A DNA stretch of 64,000 nucleotides, taken from positions 1 to 64,000 of the forward strand of contig NZ_QDFV01000009.1 of assembly GCF_003075395.1 (NCBI RefSeq). Reading direction: 5' to 3'. The notes beneath the pieces are model-generated. The model made no database searches. It was not told the origin of the DNA and was given only the letters and a program-made list of their open reading frames with translations. Made by a program: the position numbers and the translations under genes. Of the stretch, positions 1 to 10,589 are shown in pieces. Every line of letters starts with the position of its first letter. Within the stretch, counting starts at the first letter, position 1. The stretch is from Microbacterium sp. TPD7012 (lineage in GTDB: Bacteria; Actinomycetota; Actinomycetes; Actinomycetales; Microbacteriaceae).

Positions 1-463
<463 letters not shown>

Positions 464-570
464 ACACACCGTTTGTTGGTGCTACGCGTCCACTGAGTGG
501 TTCTCGATGTACGGTCGAGAACCGCATAACAACAATGACTTTGTTATGTGTTTGATTGAAACATCAATAG
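464..570 (+). other. 23S-5S intergenic spacer
   Basis: This ~107-base spacer separates 23S and 5S rRNA. It is AT-richer than the rest of the window. An imperfect inverted repeat around GGTTCTCGATGTACGG / CGAGAACC (about 499-523) may be part of an RNase III-type processing stem. No gene is seen. Confidence 0.7.
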
Positions 571-690
571 TGTTTCGGCGGCCATAGCGTGAGGGAAACG
601 CCCGGTTACATTCCGAACCCGGAAGCTAAGCCTCACAGCGCCGATGGTACTGCAGGGGGGACCCTGTGGGAGAGTAGGACACCGCCGGAC
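571..690 (+). rRNA. rrf: 5S ribosomal RNA
   Basis: This 120-base sequence starts with GTTTCGGCGGCCATAGCG and ends with CACCGCCGGAC, which can pair with the 5' end to form helix I. The conserved internal parts CCGAACCCGGAAGCTAAG and GATGGTACTGC are present. It follows the 23S gene and precedes a terminator, as expected for the last gene of an rRNA operon. Confidence 0.95.
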
Positions 691-701
691 TTCTTTTAAG
701 C

Positions 702-733
702 AAATGGCCACCCATCGATGGGTGGCCATTTTG
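702..733 (+). terminator. rRNA operon terminator
   Basis: AAATGGCCACCCATCGATGG and its complement form a long perfect stem (AAATGGCCACCCAT pairing with ATGGGTGGCCATTT) followed by TTTGCG. It lies just after 5S rRNA and is a clear intrinsic terminator. Confidence 0.9.
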
Positions 734-759
734 CGTTTACAACGAAAACAGGGAGCATC

Positions 760-2646
760 ATGCCGGAAGACGAAGAGCGCCGTCCGCGTCGCGACAACGA
801 CAGCGGATCGCGCAACCAGCGTCCTTCCGGCGGCCGCCCCGCACGCGATCGAGACGCCGCACCCCGCCGTGACGGAGACAACCGCTCCGGTGACCGCGCT
901 CCGCGTCGTGAGGGTGGCGGGTACAACCGCGACTCTGCTCCTCGTCGTGAGGGTGGCGGGTACAACCGTGATTCCGCTCCTCGTCGTGAGGGCGGCTATA
1001 ACCGTGACTCTGCTCCTCGTCGCGACGGTGACAACCGCGCACCGCGTCGTGAGGGCGGTTACAGTCGTGAGGGCGGTTACAACCGTGACTCTGCTCCGCG
1101 TCGTGAGGGCAGCGGGTACAACCGTGATTCTGCTCCGCGTCGTGAGGGCGGCGGTTACAACCGTGATTCTGCTCCGCGCCGTGAGGGCGGGTACAACCGT
1201 GACTCTTCACCGCGCCGTGAGGGCGGGTACAACCGTGATTCCGCGCCGCGCCGTGAGGGCGGGTACAACCGTGATTCCGCGCCGCGCCGTGAGGGCGGGT
1301 ACAACCGTGACTCCGCTCCTCGTCGCGAGGGCGGCGGCTATAACCGGGATTCGGCTCCTCGTCGCGAGGGCGGCGGCTATAACCGGGATTCGGCTCCGCG
1401 TCGTGAAGGCGGCTATAACCGGGATTCGGCTCCGCGTCGTGAAGGCGGCTATAACCGGGATTCGGCTCCGCGTCGTGAAGGCGGTTACAACCGCGATTCC
1501 GCACCGCGTCGCGAGGGCGGGTACAACCGTGACTCCGCACCGCGTCGTGACGGTGACAACCGCTCCGGCGACCGCGCTCCGCGTCGCGAGGGCAGCTACA
1601 ACCGTGACTCCGCACCGCGCCGTGACTCCGGTTCCGACCGTGATCGCTCCCGGTCCTATCCGCAGCGCGGGGGCTCGGGGCGCGAGCGTCCGGTCCAAGC
1701 GGCCGATGAGCGTCCGCGTTTCAACGACCCGCACATTCCGGACGAGATCACGGCCCGCGATCTGCACACGTCTGCTCGCAATGAGCTCAAGACGCTGAGC
1801 AAGGAGAACGCCGACCTCGTGGCCCGTCACCTCGCGATGGCGTCGCAGCTCATCGACGAGGATCCTGCGCTGGCGCACGAGCACGCCCTGGCGGCGTCAC
1901 GTCGTGCCGGACGGATCGCGATCGTTCGCGAAACCCTCGGCATCACGGCCTACGCGACCGAGGACTTCGCCCTCGCGCTTCGCGAACTGCGCACCTACCG
2001 CCGCATCTCCGGCAAGGACGATCAGATCGCCCTCATGGTCGACAGCGAGCGCGGCATCGGACGACCGGACCGTGCGCTCGAGACGGGTCGCGCCGTCGAC
2101 CGCAGCGCGCTCACGACCCCGGTACGCGTCGCTCTCGCGATCGCGATGTCCGGAGCTCGCCTCGACCAGGGCGATCTCGAGCTCGCGCTGGGTGAGCTCG
2201 AGATCCCCGAACTCGATCCCGATCGCGCCTTCGAGTGGAGCCCGGCGCTGTTCGCCGCTCGCGCCGCTGTGCTGGAGGATCTCGGACGCGACGAGGAAGC
2301 TGCTTTCTGGGCGCACCGCGCCGACGTCGCTGCCGAGGCCCTCGGCGTCGACGAAGCGGGTGATGAAGAGCTGATCGTCGAGGACGGCCTCATCGAAGGC
2401 GACTTCGACGATGATGAGTCCGCCACGGACGCTGATGCCGTGGAGCTCGCCGCTGACGAGCCCCTTGCCGAAGACTCTGCAGATGACTCTGTCGTCGATG
2501 AGATCGCGGCCGACGAGTCCGTGATCGAAGAGCTCACGGTCGAGGACGAGGTCCGCGAACTCCTCGGCGAGGACGACGACGCCGCTTCTGACGACGACGC
2601 CGCCCCTGACGACCACAAGGCTCAGGGCTCGGAGCAGGAGGCGTAG
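760..2646 (+). CDS. Arg/Gly/Tyr-repeat protein with C-terminal TPR-like helical domain
   Basis: This 628-residue protein has three parts. Residues ~1-310 are low-complexity and strongly basic, with 17 copies of a 12-13 residue unit centred on YNRDS (form REGGYNRDSAPR). Residues ~340-545 are helical and resemble tetratricopeptide repeats. The tail (~545-628) is very acidic. Related Micrococcales proteins are often labelled primosomal or TPR protein, but I know of no proven function. The RGG/YGG-like N-terminus suggests RNA binding or condensation, which is inference. The ATG is preceded by GGGAGC, 4 bases upstream. The gene overlaps the next by one base, so they are probably cotranscribed. Confidence 0.85.
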   Translation: MPEDEERRPRRDNDSGSRNQRPSGGRPARDRDAAPRRDGDNRSGDRAPRREGGGYNRDSAPRREGGGYNRDSAPRREGGYNRDSAPRRDGDNRAPRREGGYSREGGYNRDSAPRREGSGYNRDSAPRREGGGYNRDSAPRREGGYNRDSSPRREGGYNRDSAPRREGGYNRDSAPRREGGYNRDSAPRREGGGYNRDSAPRREGGGYNRDSAPRREGGYNRDSAPRREGGYNRDSAPRREGGYNRDSAPRREGGYNRDSAPRRDGDNRSGDRAPRREGSYNRDSAPRRDSGSDRDRSRSYPQRGGSGRERPVQAADERPRFNDPHIPDEITARDLHTSARNELKTLSKENADLVARHLAMASQLIDEDPALAHEHALAASRRAGRIAIVRETLGITAYATEDFALALRELRTYRRISGKDDQIALMVDSERGIGRPDRALETGRAVDRSALTTPVRVALAIAMSGARLDQGDLELALGELEIPELDPDRAFEWSPALFAARAAVLEDLGRDEEAAFWAHRADVAAEALGVDEAGDEELIVEDGLIEGDFDDDESATDADAVELAADEPLAEDSADDSVVDEIAADESVIEELTVEDEVRELLGEDDDAASDDDAAPDDHKAQGSEQEA

Positions 2647-3686
2647 TGGCGCTGTTCTCCCGGAAGCGACCGGTCGCGTCCACTCCGCTCGACGGCGTCG
2701 ACACCGTGCTGGCCGATCTGGACGGCGTGGTCTACGCCGGCCCGGGCGCGCTGCCGTTCGCGGTCGACAGCCTGAACCGGGCGGGGGAGTCCGCACGACT
2801 CGGCTACATCACCAACAACGCCGCCCGCACCGATGCGTCCGTCGCGGCCCACCTGAGCAGCCTCGGCCTCGAGGTGGCGGCATCCGACGTCGTGACGAGT
2901 CCGCAGGCTGCGATGCGCCTGCTCGCGGGTATCCTCCCGGCACCCGCCACGATCCTCGTGGTCGGTGGCGATGGTCTGGTCGACGAGGTCACGAAGGCCG
3001 GATACACGGTCACCCGCAGCGCCGAGGACTCGCCTGCCGCTGTCGTTCAGGGCTTCGCTCCCGAGGTCGCCTGGACGGACCTTGCAGAGGCCGCGTTCGC
3101 CCTCAAGCTTCCGGAAGAAGAGGGCGGTATCCCCTGGATCGCCACGAACACCGACTGGACGATTCCGCGAGAGCGCGGTGTCGCCCCCGGTAACGGCACC
3201 CTGGTGTCCGCCGTGCACACCGCGATCGGACGCCTGGCGACCGTCGCGGGCAAGCCGGAGGCTCCGATCTTCGAAGAGGCCCTCGCGCGTTTCGGCGCGC
3301 AGAAGGCGCTGTTCATCGGCGACCGCCTCGACACCGACATCATGGGAGCGAGCCGTGTCGGCATCGACTCGGTGCTGGTGCTCACCGGCATCGATCGTCC
3401 GAAGCACGTGCTGGCAGCGCCCGAAGGCTCGCGTCCCACCTACATCCTCGGCGACCTGCGGGAGCTGCATGAGCCGTACCCCGAGGCGATCGAGAAGGAC
3501 GGCGTCTTCCAGGTGAACGGAGCCGCTGTGCGGGTCTCGGGAGCCGACGTCGAGATCGTCGCCGACTCGGGCGTGCAGATCGACCTGCTCCGCGCAGGTG
3601 CCGCAGCGATCTGGGCATCCGGTACACCGGTGTTCGTCCTCCGCGTGCCGGAGCGCCTCTACGACGATCCGTTCCACCGACCCTGA
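2646..3686 (+). CDS. HAD-superfamily IIA sugar-phosphatase-type hydrolase (NagD-like)
   Basis: A 346-residue cytosolic phosphatase. The nucleophile motif DLD is at residues 24-26. The SYITNNA-like motif 2 (GYITNNAART), the IIA cap domain and the C-terminal metal motif GDRLDTDI (near residue 225) follow in order, as in p-nitrophenylphosphatase and phosphoglycolate phosphatase relatives. About 70 extra residues at the C-terminus are typical of the actinobacterial member that precedes tlyA. The GTG start overlaps the previous TAG stop, which supports it. The substrate cannot be read from the sequence. Confidence 0.9.
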   Translation: MALFSRKRPVASTPLDGVDTVLADLDGVVYAGPGALPFAVDSLNRAGESARLGYITNNAARTDASVAAHLSSLGLEVAASDVVTSPQAAMRLLAGILPAPATILVVGGDGLVDEVTKAGYTVTRSAEDSPAAVVQGFAPEVAWTDLAEAAFALKLPEEEGGIPWIATNTDWTIPRERGVAPGNGTLVSAVHTAIGRLATVAGKPEAPIFEEALARFGAQKALFIGDRLDTDIMGASRVGIDSVLVLTGIDRPKHVLAAPEGSRPTYILGDLRELHEPYPEAIEKDGVFQVNGAAVRVSGADVEIVADSGVQIDLLRAGAAAIWASGTPVFVLRVPERLYDDPFHRP

Positions 3687-3728
3687 TCGACGGACGCCGT
3701 GGCTCCGTCGTCCGTCCGCCGTGCCGCG

Positions 3729-3734
3729 TACAGT
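3729..3734 (+). promoter_or_regulatory. -10 element for a leaderless transcript (tlyA group)
   Basis: TACAGT is followed by six bases and then GTG at 3741. The spacing puts the transcription start at the start codon, giving a leaderless mRNA for the small protein, tlyA, nadK and recN. Confidence 0.6.
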
Positions 3735-3740
3735 AGGACC

Positions 3741-3917
3741 GTGAGCGATGAGACGACGAGCGCGCCGACCGACGGTCTGTGGAGTCGCCTGCGCCTGATC
3801 GAGGGGCAGCCGCTGCCCGCGCGTGCGGATGCCTATTCGGCCCTGCACGACGAGCTGTCACGCCGTCTCGAGACCGGCGCGAAGCTCGACCAACGGGAGA
3901 CCCCGGGATCCCGATGA
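3741..3917 (+). CDS. small conserved hypothetical protein upstream of tlyA
   Basis: This 58-residue reading frame starts at GTG (VSDETTSAPTDGLWSRLRL) and ends by overlapping the tlyA ATG in a 4-base ATGA junction. Small proteins at this position are common in actinobacteria. It has no signal peptide or membrane segment and is rich in Arg, Glu and Leu, suggesting a helical protein. A TANNNT hexamer six bases before the GTG supports this start over the upstream alternative at 3699. The function is unknown. Confidence 0.7.
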   Translation: MSDETTSAPTDGLWSRLRLIEGQPLPARADAYSALHDELSRRLETGAKLDQRETPGSR

Positions 3918-4711
3918 CGCGACTCGACGCCGCCCTCGCCGCCCGAGGACTCGCCCGTTCGCGCAGCCACGCCGCCACACTCATCTCCGAGGGGCTCGTG
4001 AGCGTCGATGGCCGACCGGTCGTGAAGTCCTCGACGCCGGTGCCGGACACCGCCGAGATCACGATCGCGGGCTCGGACCACTACGTGGGTCGCGCCGCGC
4101 ACAAGCTCATCGCCGGCCTCGACGGCTTCGCGGTCCCCGTCGAGGGGAGGCTGGCGCTCGACATGGGCGCCTCGACCGGCGGATTCACCCAGGTGCTGCG
4201 TGAGCGCGGCGCCCGACGAGTGCTCGCGGTCGACGTGGGGCACGGCCAGCTGGCGCCGTCGATCGCGGCCGACGACGGCGTGGTGGCGGTCGAGGGATAC
4301 AACGTTCGCCACATGACGCCCGAGAACCTCGCCGAGACGACGGGCGAACGCGATCTCCCGGAGCTCCTCGTCGGCGACCTCTCCTTCATCTCCCTCGAGC
4401 TCGTGCTGCCGGCGGTCGCCGGCGTGGCCGCACCGGGGTCCGACATCCTGCTCCTCGTGAAGCCGCAGTTCGAGGTCGGCCGCACCGCCGTGCGCGGCGG
4501 TCTGGTGACCGACCCCGCCACCCGCGCGGATGCCGTCGCACGCACCGTATGGAGTGCCTGGGACGTCGGTCTCGGCATGCTCGGCATCCTTCCCTCCCCG
4601 ATCCTCGGCACGCACGGCAATGCGGAATATCTCGCGCACCTCGCGCCGGGACGCGGCAGCAATCCGACAGAATGGTTGGACAGCATCAATCGACTGGCAG
4701 GGGGACGATGA
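3914..4711 (+). CDS. tlyA: TlyA family rRNA 2'-O-methyltransferase
   Basis: This 265-residue enzyme methylates cytidine 2'-OH in 16S and 23S rRNA, which in mycobacteria sets capreomycin sensitivity. An S4 RNA-binding domain covers residues 1-60 (RLDAALAARGLARSRSHA). An FtsJ-like Rossmann fold follows, with the SAM motif DMGASTGG at 83-90 and the catalytic-region motifs LVGDLSFISL and LLVKPQFE. ATG overlaps the preceding stop (ATGA), and its own stop overlaps nadK. The length matches the family. Confidence 0.95.
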   Translation: MTRLDAALAARGLARSRSHAATLISEGLVSVDGRPVVKSSTPVPDTAEITIAGSDHYVGRAAHKLIAGLDGFAVPVEGRLALDMGASTGGFTQVLRERGARRVLAVDVGHGQLAPSIAADDGVVAVEGYNVRHMTPENLAETTGERDLPELLVGDLSFISLELVLPAVAGVAAPGSDILLLVKPQFEVGRTAVRGGLVTDPATRADAVARTVWSAWDVGLGMLGILPSPILGTHGNAEYLAHLAPGRGSNPTEWLDSINRLAGGR

Positions 4712-5628
4712 ACGAGCGCAGGATCCTGGTCGTCGCCCATGCCGGCCGCGTCGAGACCGTGGAGGCCGCCCGTCGCGTGATCGACGCGCTGCGAGGGGCA
4801 GGAGCCCGACCGTTCCTCGCGGCTGACGATCACGCCGCGCTGACCGCGGTCGACGGGTTCTTCGCCGACGTCGACGTGCTCGACGCGTCGTCGGAGTCCG
4901 CAGACCTCGAGCTCGCGATCGTGTTGGGCGGCGACGGAACGATCCTGCGGGCAGCTGAGCTCGTCCGCGACAGCGGTGCGCCGGTGCTCGGCATCAACAT
5001 GGGCCACGTCGGCTTCCTCGCCGAGATCGATCGCGATGACATGGATGACGCGGTGCGCCGCGTGATCGACCGCGACTACGAGGTCGAGGAGCGCCTCGCC
5101 CTGTCGGTGCGGGTGAAGGACGCGGCGGGCGCCGTCGTCTACGACACCTGGGCGCTGAACGAGGCGACGGTCGAGAAGGCCAGCCGAGAGCGGATGATCG
5201 AGGTCGTGCTCGAGATCGACGGTCGCCCGCTGTCGAGCTTCGCGTGCGACGGCATGGTGGTCTCGACGCCGACCGGATCCACCGCCTACAACTTCTCCGC
5301 CGGCGGGCCGGTGATCTGGCCGAGCGTCGAGGCGATCGCCGTGGTGCCCCTGTCGGCGCACGCGCTGTTCGCCAAGCCGCTGGTCGTCAGCCCCGACGCC
5401 GCTGTCGCGATCGAGATGCTGGAGCGCACCGACGGCTCCGGCATCCTGTGGTGCGACGGCCGGCGTTCGCACGATCTGCCTCCGGGTGCTCGCGTCGTCG
5501 TCCGCCGGTCTTCGCGTCCGGTTCGTCTGGCACGCCTGCACCACGCAGCCTTCACCGATCGGCTCGTGCGCAAGTTCCGTCTGCCCGTCGAAGGATGGCG
5601 CGGGCAGGAGCCGGGGAAGACGCCATGA
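4708..5628 (+). CDS. nadK: NAD kinase
   Basis: This 306-residue protein phosphorylates NAD to NADP. The GGDGT motif lies near residues 74-78 (VLGGDGTILRAAE), followed by NMGHVGFLAE and the conserved CDGMVVSTPTGSTAYNFSAG segment. It is embedded by 4-base overlaps between tlyA and recN, the same order as in Mycobacterium (tlyA-ppnK-recN), so it is almost certainly cotranscribed. Confidence 0.96.
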   Translation: MNERRILVVAHAGRVETVEAARRVIDALRGAGARPFLAADDHAALTAVDGFFADVDVLDASSESADLELAIVLGGDGTILRAAELVRDSGAPVLGINMGHVGFLAEIDRDDMDDAVRRVIDRDYEVEERLALSVRVKDAAGAVVYDTWALNEATVEKASRERMIEVVLEIDGRPLSSFACDGMVVSTPTGSTAYNFSAGGPVIWPSVEAIAVVPLSAHALFAKPLVVSPDAAVAIEMLERTDGSGILWCDGRRSHDLPPGARVVVRRSSRPVRLARLHHAAFTDRLVRKFRLPVEGWRGQEPGKTP

Positions 5629-7316
5629 TCGAGGAGATGCGGATGCAGGGCCTCGGCGTGATCGCCGATGCCGTACTGCCCCTCGGCCCCGGCTTCACAG
5701 CCATCACGGGCGAGACGGGCGCGGGCAAGACGATGGTGGTCACCGGCCTCGGACTGCTGCTCGGTCAGCGTGCCGATTCCGGTGCCGTGCGCGCCGGCGC
5801 CGCGCAGGCCTCGGTCGCCGGAGTCTGGATCGTTCCCGAGAAGGGCGACGTCGCCGACATCGTGACGGATGCCGGAGGCGAGCTCGAACCTGCCGGCGCC
5901 GACCTCGCGGAACTCTACGTGTCCCGCACCCTGAGCGCCGAGGGTCGCAGCCGCGCCAGCGTCGGTGGTCGTGCGGCCCCCGCGGGAGTGCTGTCGGCTC
6001 TCGCCGAAGAGCTCGTGGTCGTTCACGGACAGTCCGAGCAGCTCCGCCTGCGCTCGGCCGCCGCGCAGCGCGACGCCCTCGACCGCTTCGGTGGCGCCCC
6101 CGTCGCGACGGCTCTCGCGGCGTACTCGGCATCCTTCTCCCGCTGGCGGACTCTCGACGCCGAGATCACCGAGATCTCCGAGAACCGCGATCGCCGCGCC
6201 GAGGAGGCCGCGCGCCTCCGCGAGGCCCTCGCCCTCATCGAGGCCACGGCCCCGGAGCCGGGGGAGGACCAGGAGCTGAGCGAACGCGCCGAACGCCTCG
6301 CCAACTCCGAGGAGCTGCGCCTGGCGGCATCCCTCGCGCACGGCGCGCTGTCGAGCGAGGAGGGTGAGCCGGATGCCTCCGGCCTCGTCGCCGAGGCTCG
6401 CCGGCTGCTCGAGCGCGTCTCCGACTCGAAGCTCACCGAGATCGCCGAGGGCATCGCCGACATCGGCTATCGGATCGCGGATGCGGCCGGCCAGCTCTCC
6501 GCGTACCTCGCGGATCTCGACGAGTCGGGTCCGCACGAACTCGCCGCGGTCGAGGAACGTCGTGCCGCCCTGGGAACGCTGGTCCGCGCGCACGGCTCGC
6601 TCGACGAGGCCCTCGAGGTGTGGCGGACCGGGTCCGCGCGTCTCGCCGAGCTCGACGACGACGGCGAGCGGATCGAGCGGCTCACCGAGGAACGGGATGC
6701 GGTGCGTGCCGAGCTCGATGCGCATGCCGCCGCGCTGACCACGGAGCGTGCGTCTGCCGCGACGCGTCTGGGCGCCGCGGTCACGGAGGAGCTGCATGCC
6801 CTCGCGATGCCGGATGCTCGTCTCGAGGTGGCCGTCACGGAAGGTGCAGAGAGCACGCACGGCCGCGACGACGTCGCGATCCTGCTCGCGCCGCATCCGG
6901 GTGCCGAACCCCGCTCCGTGGGAAAGGGCGCCTCCGGGGGAGAGCTCTCCCGCGTGATGCTGGCGATCGAGGTCGTCATCGCCGGGACCGACCCGGTGCC
7001 GACCTTCGTGTTCGACGAGGTCGACGCGGGCATCGGTGGCGCAGCCGCGATCGAGGTGGGTCGACGACTCGCCCGGCTTGCAGAGAAGTCGCAGGTCATC
7101 GCGGTCACGCATCTCGCGCAGGTCGCGGCCTTCGCGAACAATCACCTGTCCGTCGTGAAGTCCAACGACGGAGCCGTCACCGCCTCCAGCGTGCGGCTTC
7201 TGGAGGGCGAGGAGCGGGAGGCCGAGATGGCCCGCCTGCTGTCGGGACTCGCCGATTCGGACGCCGCTCTGACCCACGCCCGAGAACTTCTCAGCCTCGG
7301 CGCCCCTGCTGCCTGA
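5625..7316 (+). CDS. recN: DNA repair protein RecN
   Basis: This 563-residue SMC-like ATPase acts in double-strand-break repair. Walker A GETGAGKT is at residues 29-36. A long coiled-coil region with many Glu/Arg heptads fills the middle (~160-370). The ABC signature GKGASGGELSRVMLAIEV and Walker B FVFDEVDAGIGG are near the C-terminus, then the TVTHLAQVAA-like switch (AVTHLAQVAAFA). No LexA-like box was seen near it; it appears to be read through from the tlyA promoter. Confidence 0.96.
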   Translation: MIEEMRMQGLGVIADAVLPLGPGFTAITGETGAGKTMVVTGLGLLLGQRADSGAVRAGAAQASVAGVWIVPEKGDVADIVTDAGGELEPAGADLAELYVSRTLSAEGRSRASVGGRAAPAGVLSALAEELVVVHGQSEQLRLRSAAAQRDALDRFGGAPVATALAAYSASFSRWRTLDAEITEISENRDRRAEEAARLREALALIEATAPEPGEDQELSERAERLANSEELRLAASLAHGALSSEEGEPDASGLVAEARRLLERVSDSKLTEIAEGIADIGYRIADAAGQLSAYLADLDESGPHELAAVEERRAALGTLVRAHGSLDEALEVWRTGSARLAELDDDGERIERLTEERDAVRAELDAHAAALTTERASAATRLGAAVTEELHALAMPDARLEVAVTEGAESTHGRDDVAILLAPHPGAEPRSVGKGASGGELSRVMLAIEVVIAGTDPVPTFVFDEVDAGIGGAAAIEVGRRLARLAEKSQVIAVTHLAQVAAFANNHLSVVKSNDGAVTASSVRLLEGEEREAEMARLLSGLADSDAALTHARELLSLGAPAA

Positions 7317-7322
7317 TAGGAT
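7317..7322 (+). promoter_or_regulatory. -10 element before pyrG
   Basis: TAGGAT lies immediately after the recN stop codon and eight bases before GTG at 7331. It fits a leaderless or nearly leaderless pyrG transcript, independent of recN. Confidence 0.5.
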
Positions 7323-7330
7323 CGAAGCCC

Positions 7331-9023
<1,693 letters not shown>

Positions 9024-9031
<8 letters not shown>

Positions 9032-9605
9032 CGCGACCGGAGAGCTCCGCGACGAGCCGTTCTCTCCGGAGGTGCTCACGAGCGACCTCGTCTACGAGGG
9101 CAGGGTCTGGGACGTGCGCTCCGACCGCGTGCGGTACGGCGACGGCGAGATGGTGCGGCAGTACGTCGCGCACACGGGTGCCGTGGCGATCCTCGCGCTG
9201 GACGACGAGGGCCGCGTCCTGCTGATCCAGCAGTACCGGCATCCGATCCGTCACCGTGACTGGGAGCTGCCGGCCGGCCTTCTCGACGTCGCCGGCGAGG
9301 AGCCGCTCGAGGCCGCGAAGCGCGAGCTCGCCGAGGAGGCCGACCTGGTCGCGGCGCACTGGGAACCGCTCGTGTCGTCGTGGACCACGCCGGGCGGCAA
9401 CGACGAGATGATCCACATCTTCCTCGCGACGGGTATCTCGGCCGCCGAGTCCGCGCACGACCGCGAGGACGAAGAGGCCGACATCCGCGTCGAGTGGGTA
9501 CCCCTCTCGGACGCGGTCGACGCCGTCCTCGCCGGGCGCATGCGCAACGGCATCCTCTCGATCGGAGTGCTCGCGGCGGCGCAGAGGCTGCGCGATCGGC
9601 TCTGA
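9024..9605 (+). CDS. Nudix hydrolase, ADP-ribose pyrophosphatase type
   Basis: A 193-residue protein. The core has the ADPRase-type lead-in ELPAGLLDVAG followed by the Nudix box with the catalytic RELAEEADL helix. The usual Gly of the box is Asp (EEADL), which is common in actinobacterial members. The position between pyrG and xerD matches Mycobacterium Rv1699-Rv1700-Rv1701, so it is likely the Rv1700 counterpart hydrolysing ADP-ribose. ATG lies 8 bases inside pyrG, implying translational coupling. Confidence 0.9.
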
Positions 9606-9607
9606 GG

Positions 9608-10510
9608 ATGCTGCTTCCTCGCGCTCTCGACCTCTACCTGCGACACGTCACGATCGAGCGCGGTCTGAGTGCGCACACCATCGCGGCCTACCGACGAGAC
9701 CTGGACGGGTACCGGGAATGGCTGGAGGCCGACGGCATCGGCGACACCGCCGACATCACCCCGGCCGTGATCGGCCGCTTCATCACGGAGCGATCGTCGG
9801 CTGAGCCGCCCCCGGCGTCGACCAGCCTCGCCCGGCTGCAGTCGTCGGTGCGGGGCTGGCATCGGTTCCTCGCGAGGGAGGGCATCGAGGCCGATGACCC
9901 GAGCGGGAGGCTCCGTCCTCCGAAGGCTCCGCGTCGGCTTCCGAAGGCGCTGACGATCGACCAGGTCGAGCGCCTGCTCGCCGCGCCGTCGCCGGAGGCC
10001 CCCGTCGGCATCCGGGACCGCGCCCTTCTCGAGCTCCTGTACGCGACCGGCGCCCGCGTGTCGGAGGCGATCGGGCTCGACGTCGACGACCTCGCCCACG
10101 GCGATGTGCTGCGGCTGCGCGGCAAGGGGTCGAAGGAGCGGATCGTGCCGATCGGGTCGTTCGCGCGCGACGCTGTGGACGCCTACCTGACCAGGGTGCG
10201 CCCGGGGCTCGCCGCCAAGGGACGGGCGTCGTCGCGCCTGTTCCTCGGTGCGCGAGGGGCGCCCCTGTCCCGACAGAGCGCGTGGCTGATCATCCGTGCC
10301 GCCGCCGAGGCCGCCCAGATCACGAGCGAGGTCTCACCGCACACGCTGCGGCACTCCTTCGCGACGCACCTGCTGCAGGGCGGCGCCGACGTGCGCGTGG
10401 TGCAGGAGCTCCTCGGGCACGCGTCGGTCGCGACGACGCAGATCTACACCCACGTGTCGGTCGACACGCTGCGCGACATCTACGCGACCTCTCATCCCCG
10501 GGCCCGCTGA
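9608..10510 (+). CDS. xerD: site-specific tyrosine recombinase XerD
   Basis: This 300-residue recombinase resolves chromosome dimers at dif. The N-terminal SAM-like core-binding domain (YLRHVTIERGLSAHTIAAYRRDL) is followed by the catalytic domain, with Arg in GARVSEA (~residue 149), Lys in GKGSKER, the HTLRH box, His in LLGHAS and nucleophile Tyr in TQIYTHV (~279). It starts 3 bases after the Nudix stop. The chromosomal parA-scpA-scpB genes follow, so the block gathers chromosome segregation functions. Confidence 0.95.
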   Translation: MLLPRALDLYLRHVTIERGLSAHTIAAYRRDLDGYREWLEADGIGDTADITPAVIGRFITERSSAEPPPASTSLARLQSSVRGWHRFLAREGIEADDPSGRLRPPKAPRRLPKALTIDQVERLLAAPSPEAPVGIRDRALLELLYATGARVSEAIGLDVDDLAHGDVLRLRGKGSKERIVPIGSFARDAVDAYLTRVRPGLAAKGRASSRLFLGARGAPLSRQSAWLIIRAAAEAAQITSEVSPHTLRHSFATHLLQGGADVRVVQELLGHASVATTQIYTHVSVDTLRDIYATSHPRAR

Positions 10511-10554
10511 GGCGCTGTGCCGCGTGCCGGGAGGCCACAGAACAGGGCGGCCGC

Positions 10555-10560
10555 TAGAAT
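10555..10560 (+). promoter_or_regulatory. -10 element before parA-scpAB
   Basis: TAGAAT sits in the xerD-parA gap, 29 bases before the GTG at 10590. This leaves a short leader that carries the AGGAGCAGGAG Shine-Dalgarno region. Confidence 0.5.
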
Positions 10561-10589
10561 CGACCAAGCACGAAGGAGCAGGAGAACCG

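Noticed and set aside
900..1620. Regular 36-39-base repeats suggesting a CRISPR array
   Set aside because: The repeats are contiguous with no unique spacers and lie in frame within a coding sequence.
758..1884. Long open frames on both strands across the repeat gene (up to 285 codons antisense)
   Set aside because: They arise from the repetitive GC-rich unit read in other frames; no ribosome site or recognisable protein pattern supports them.
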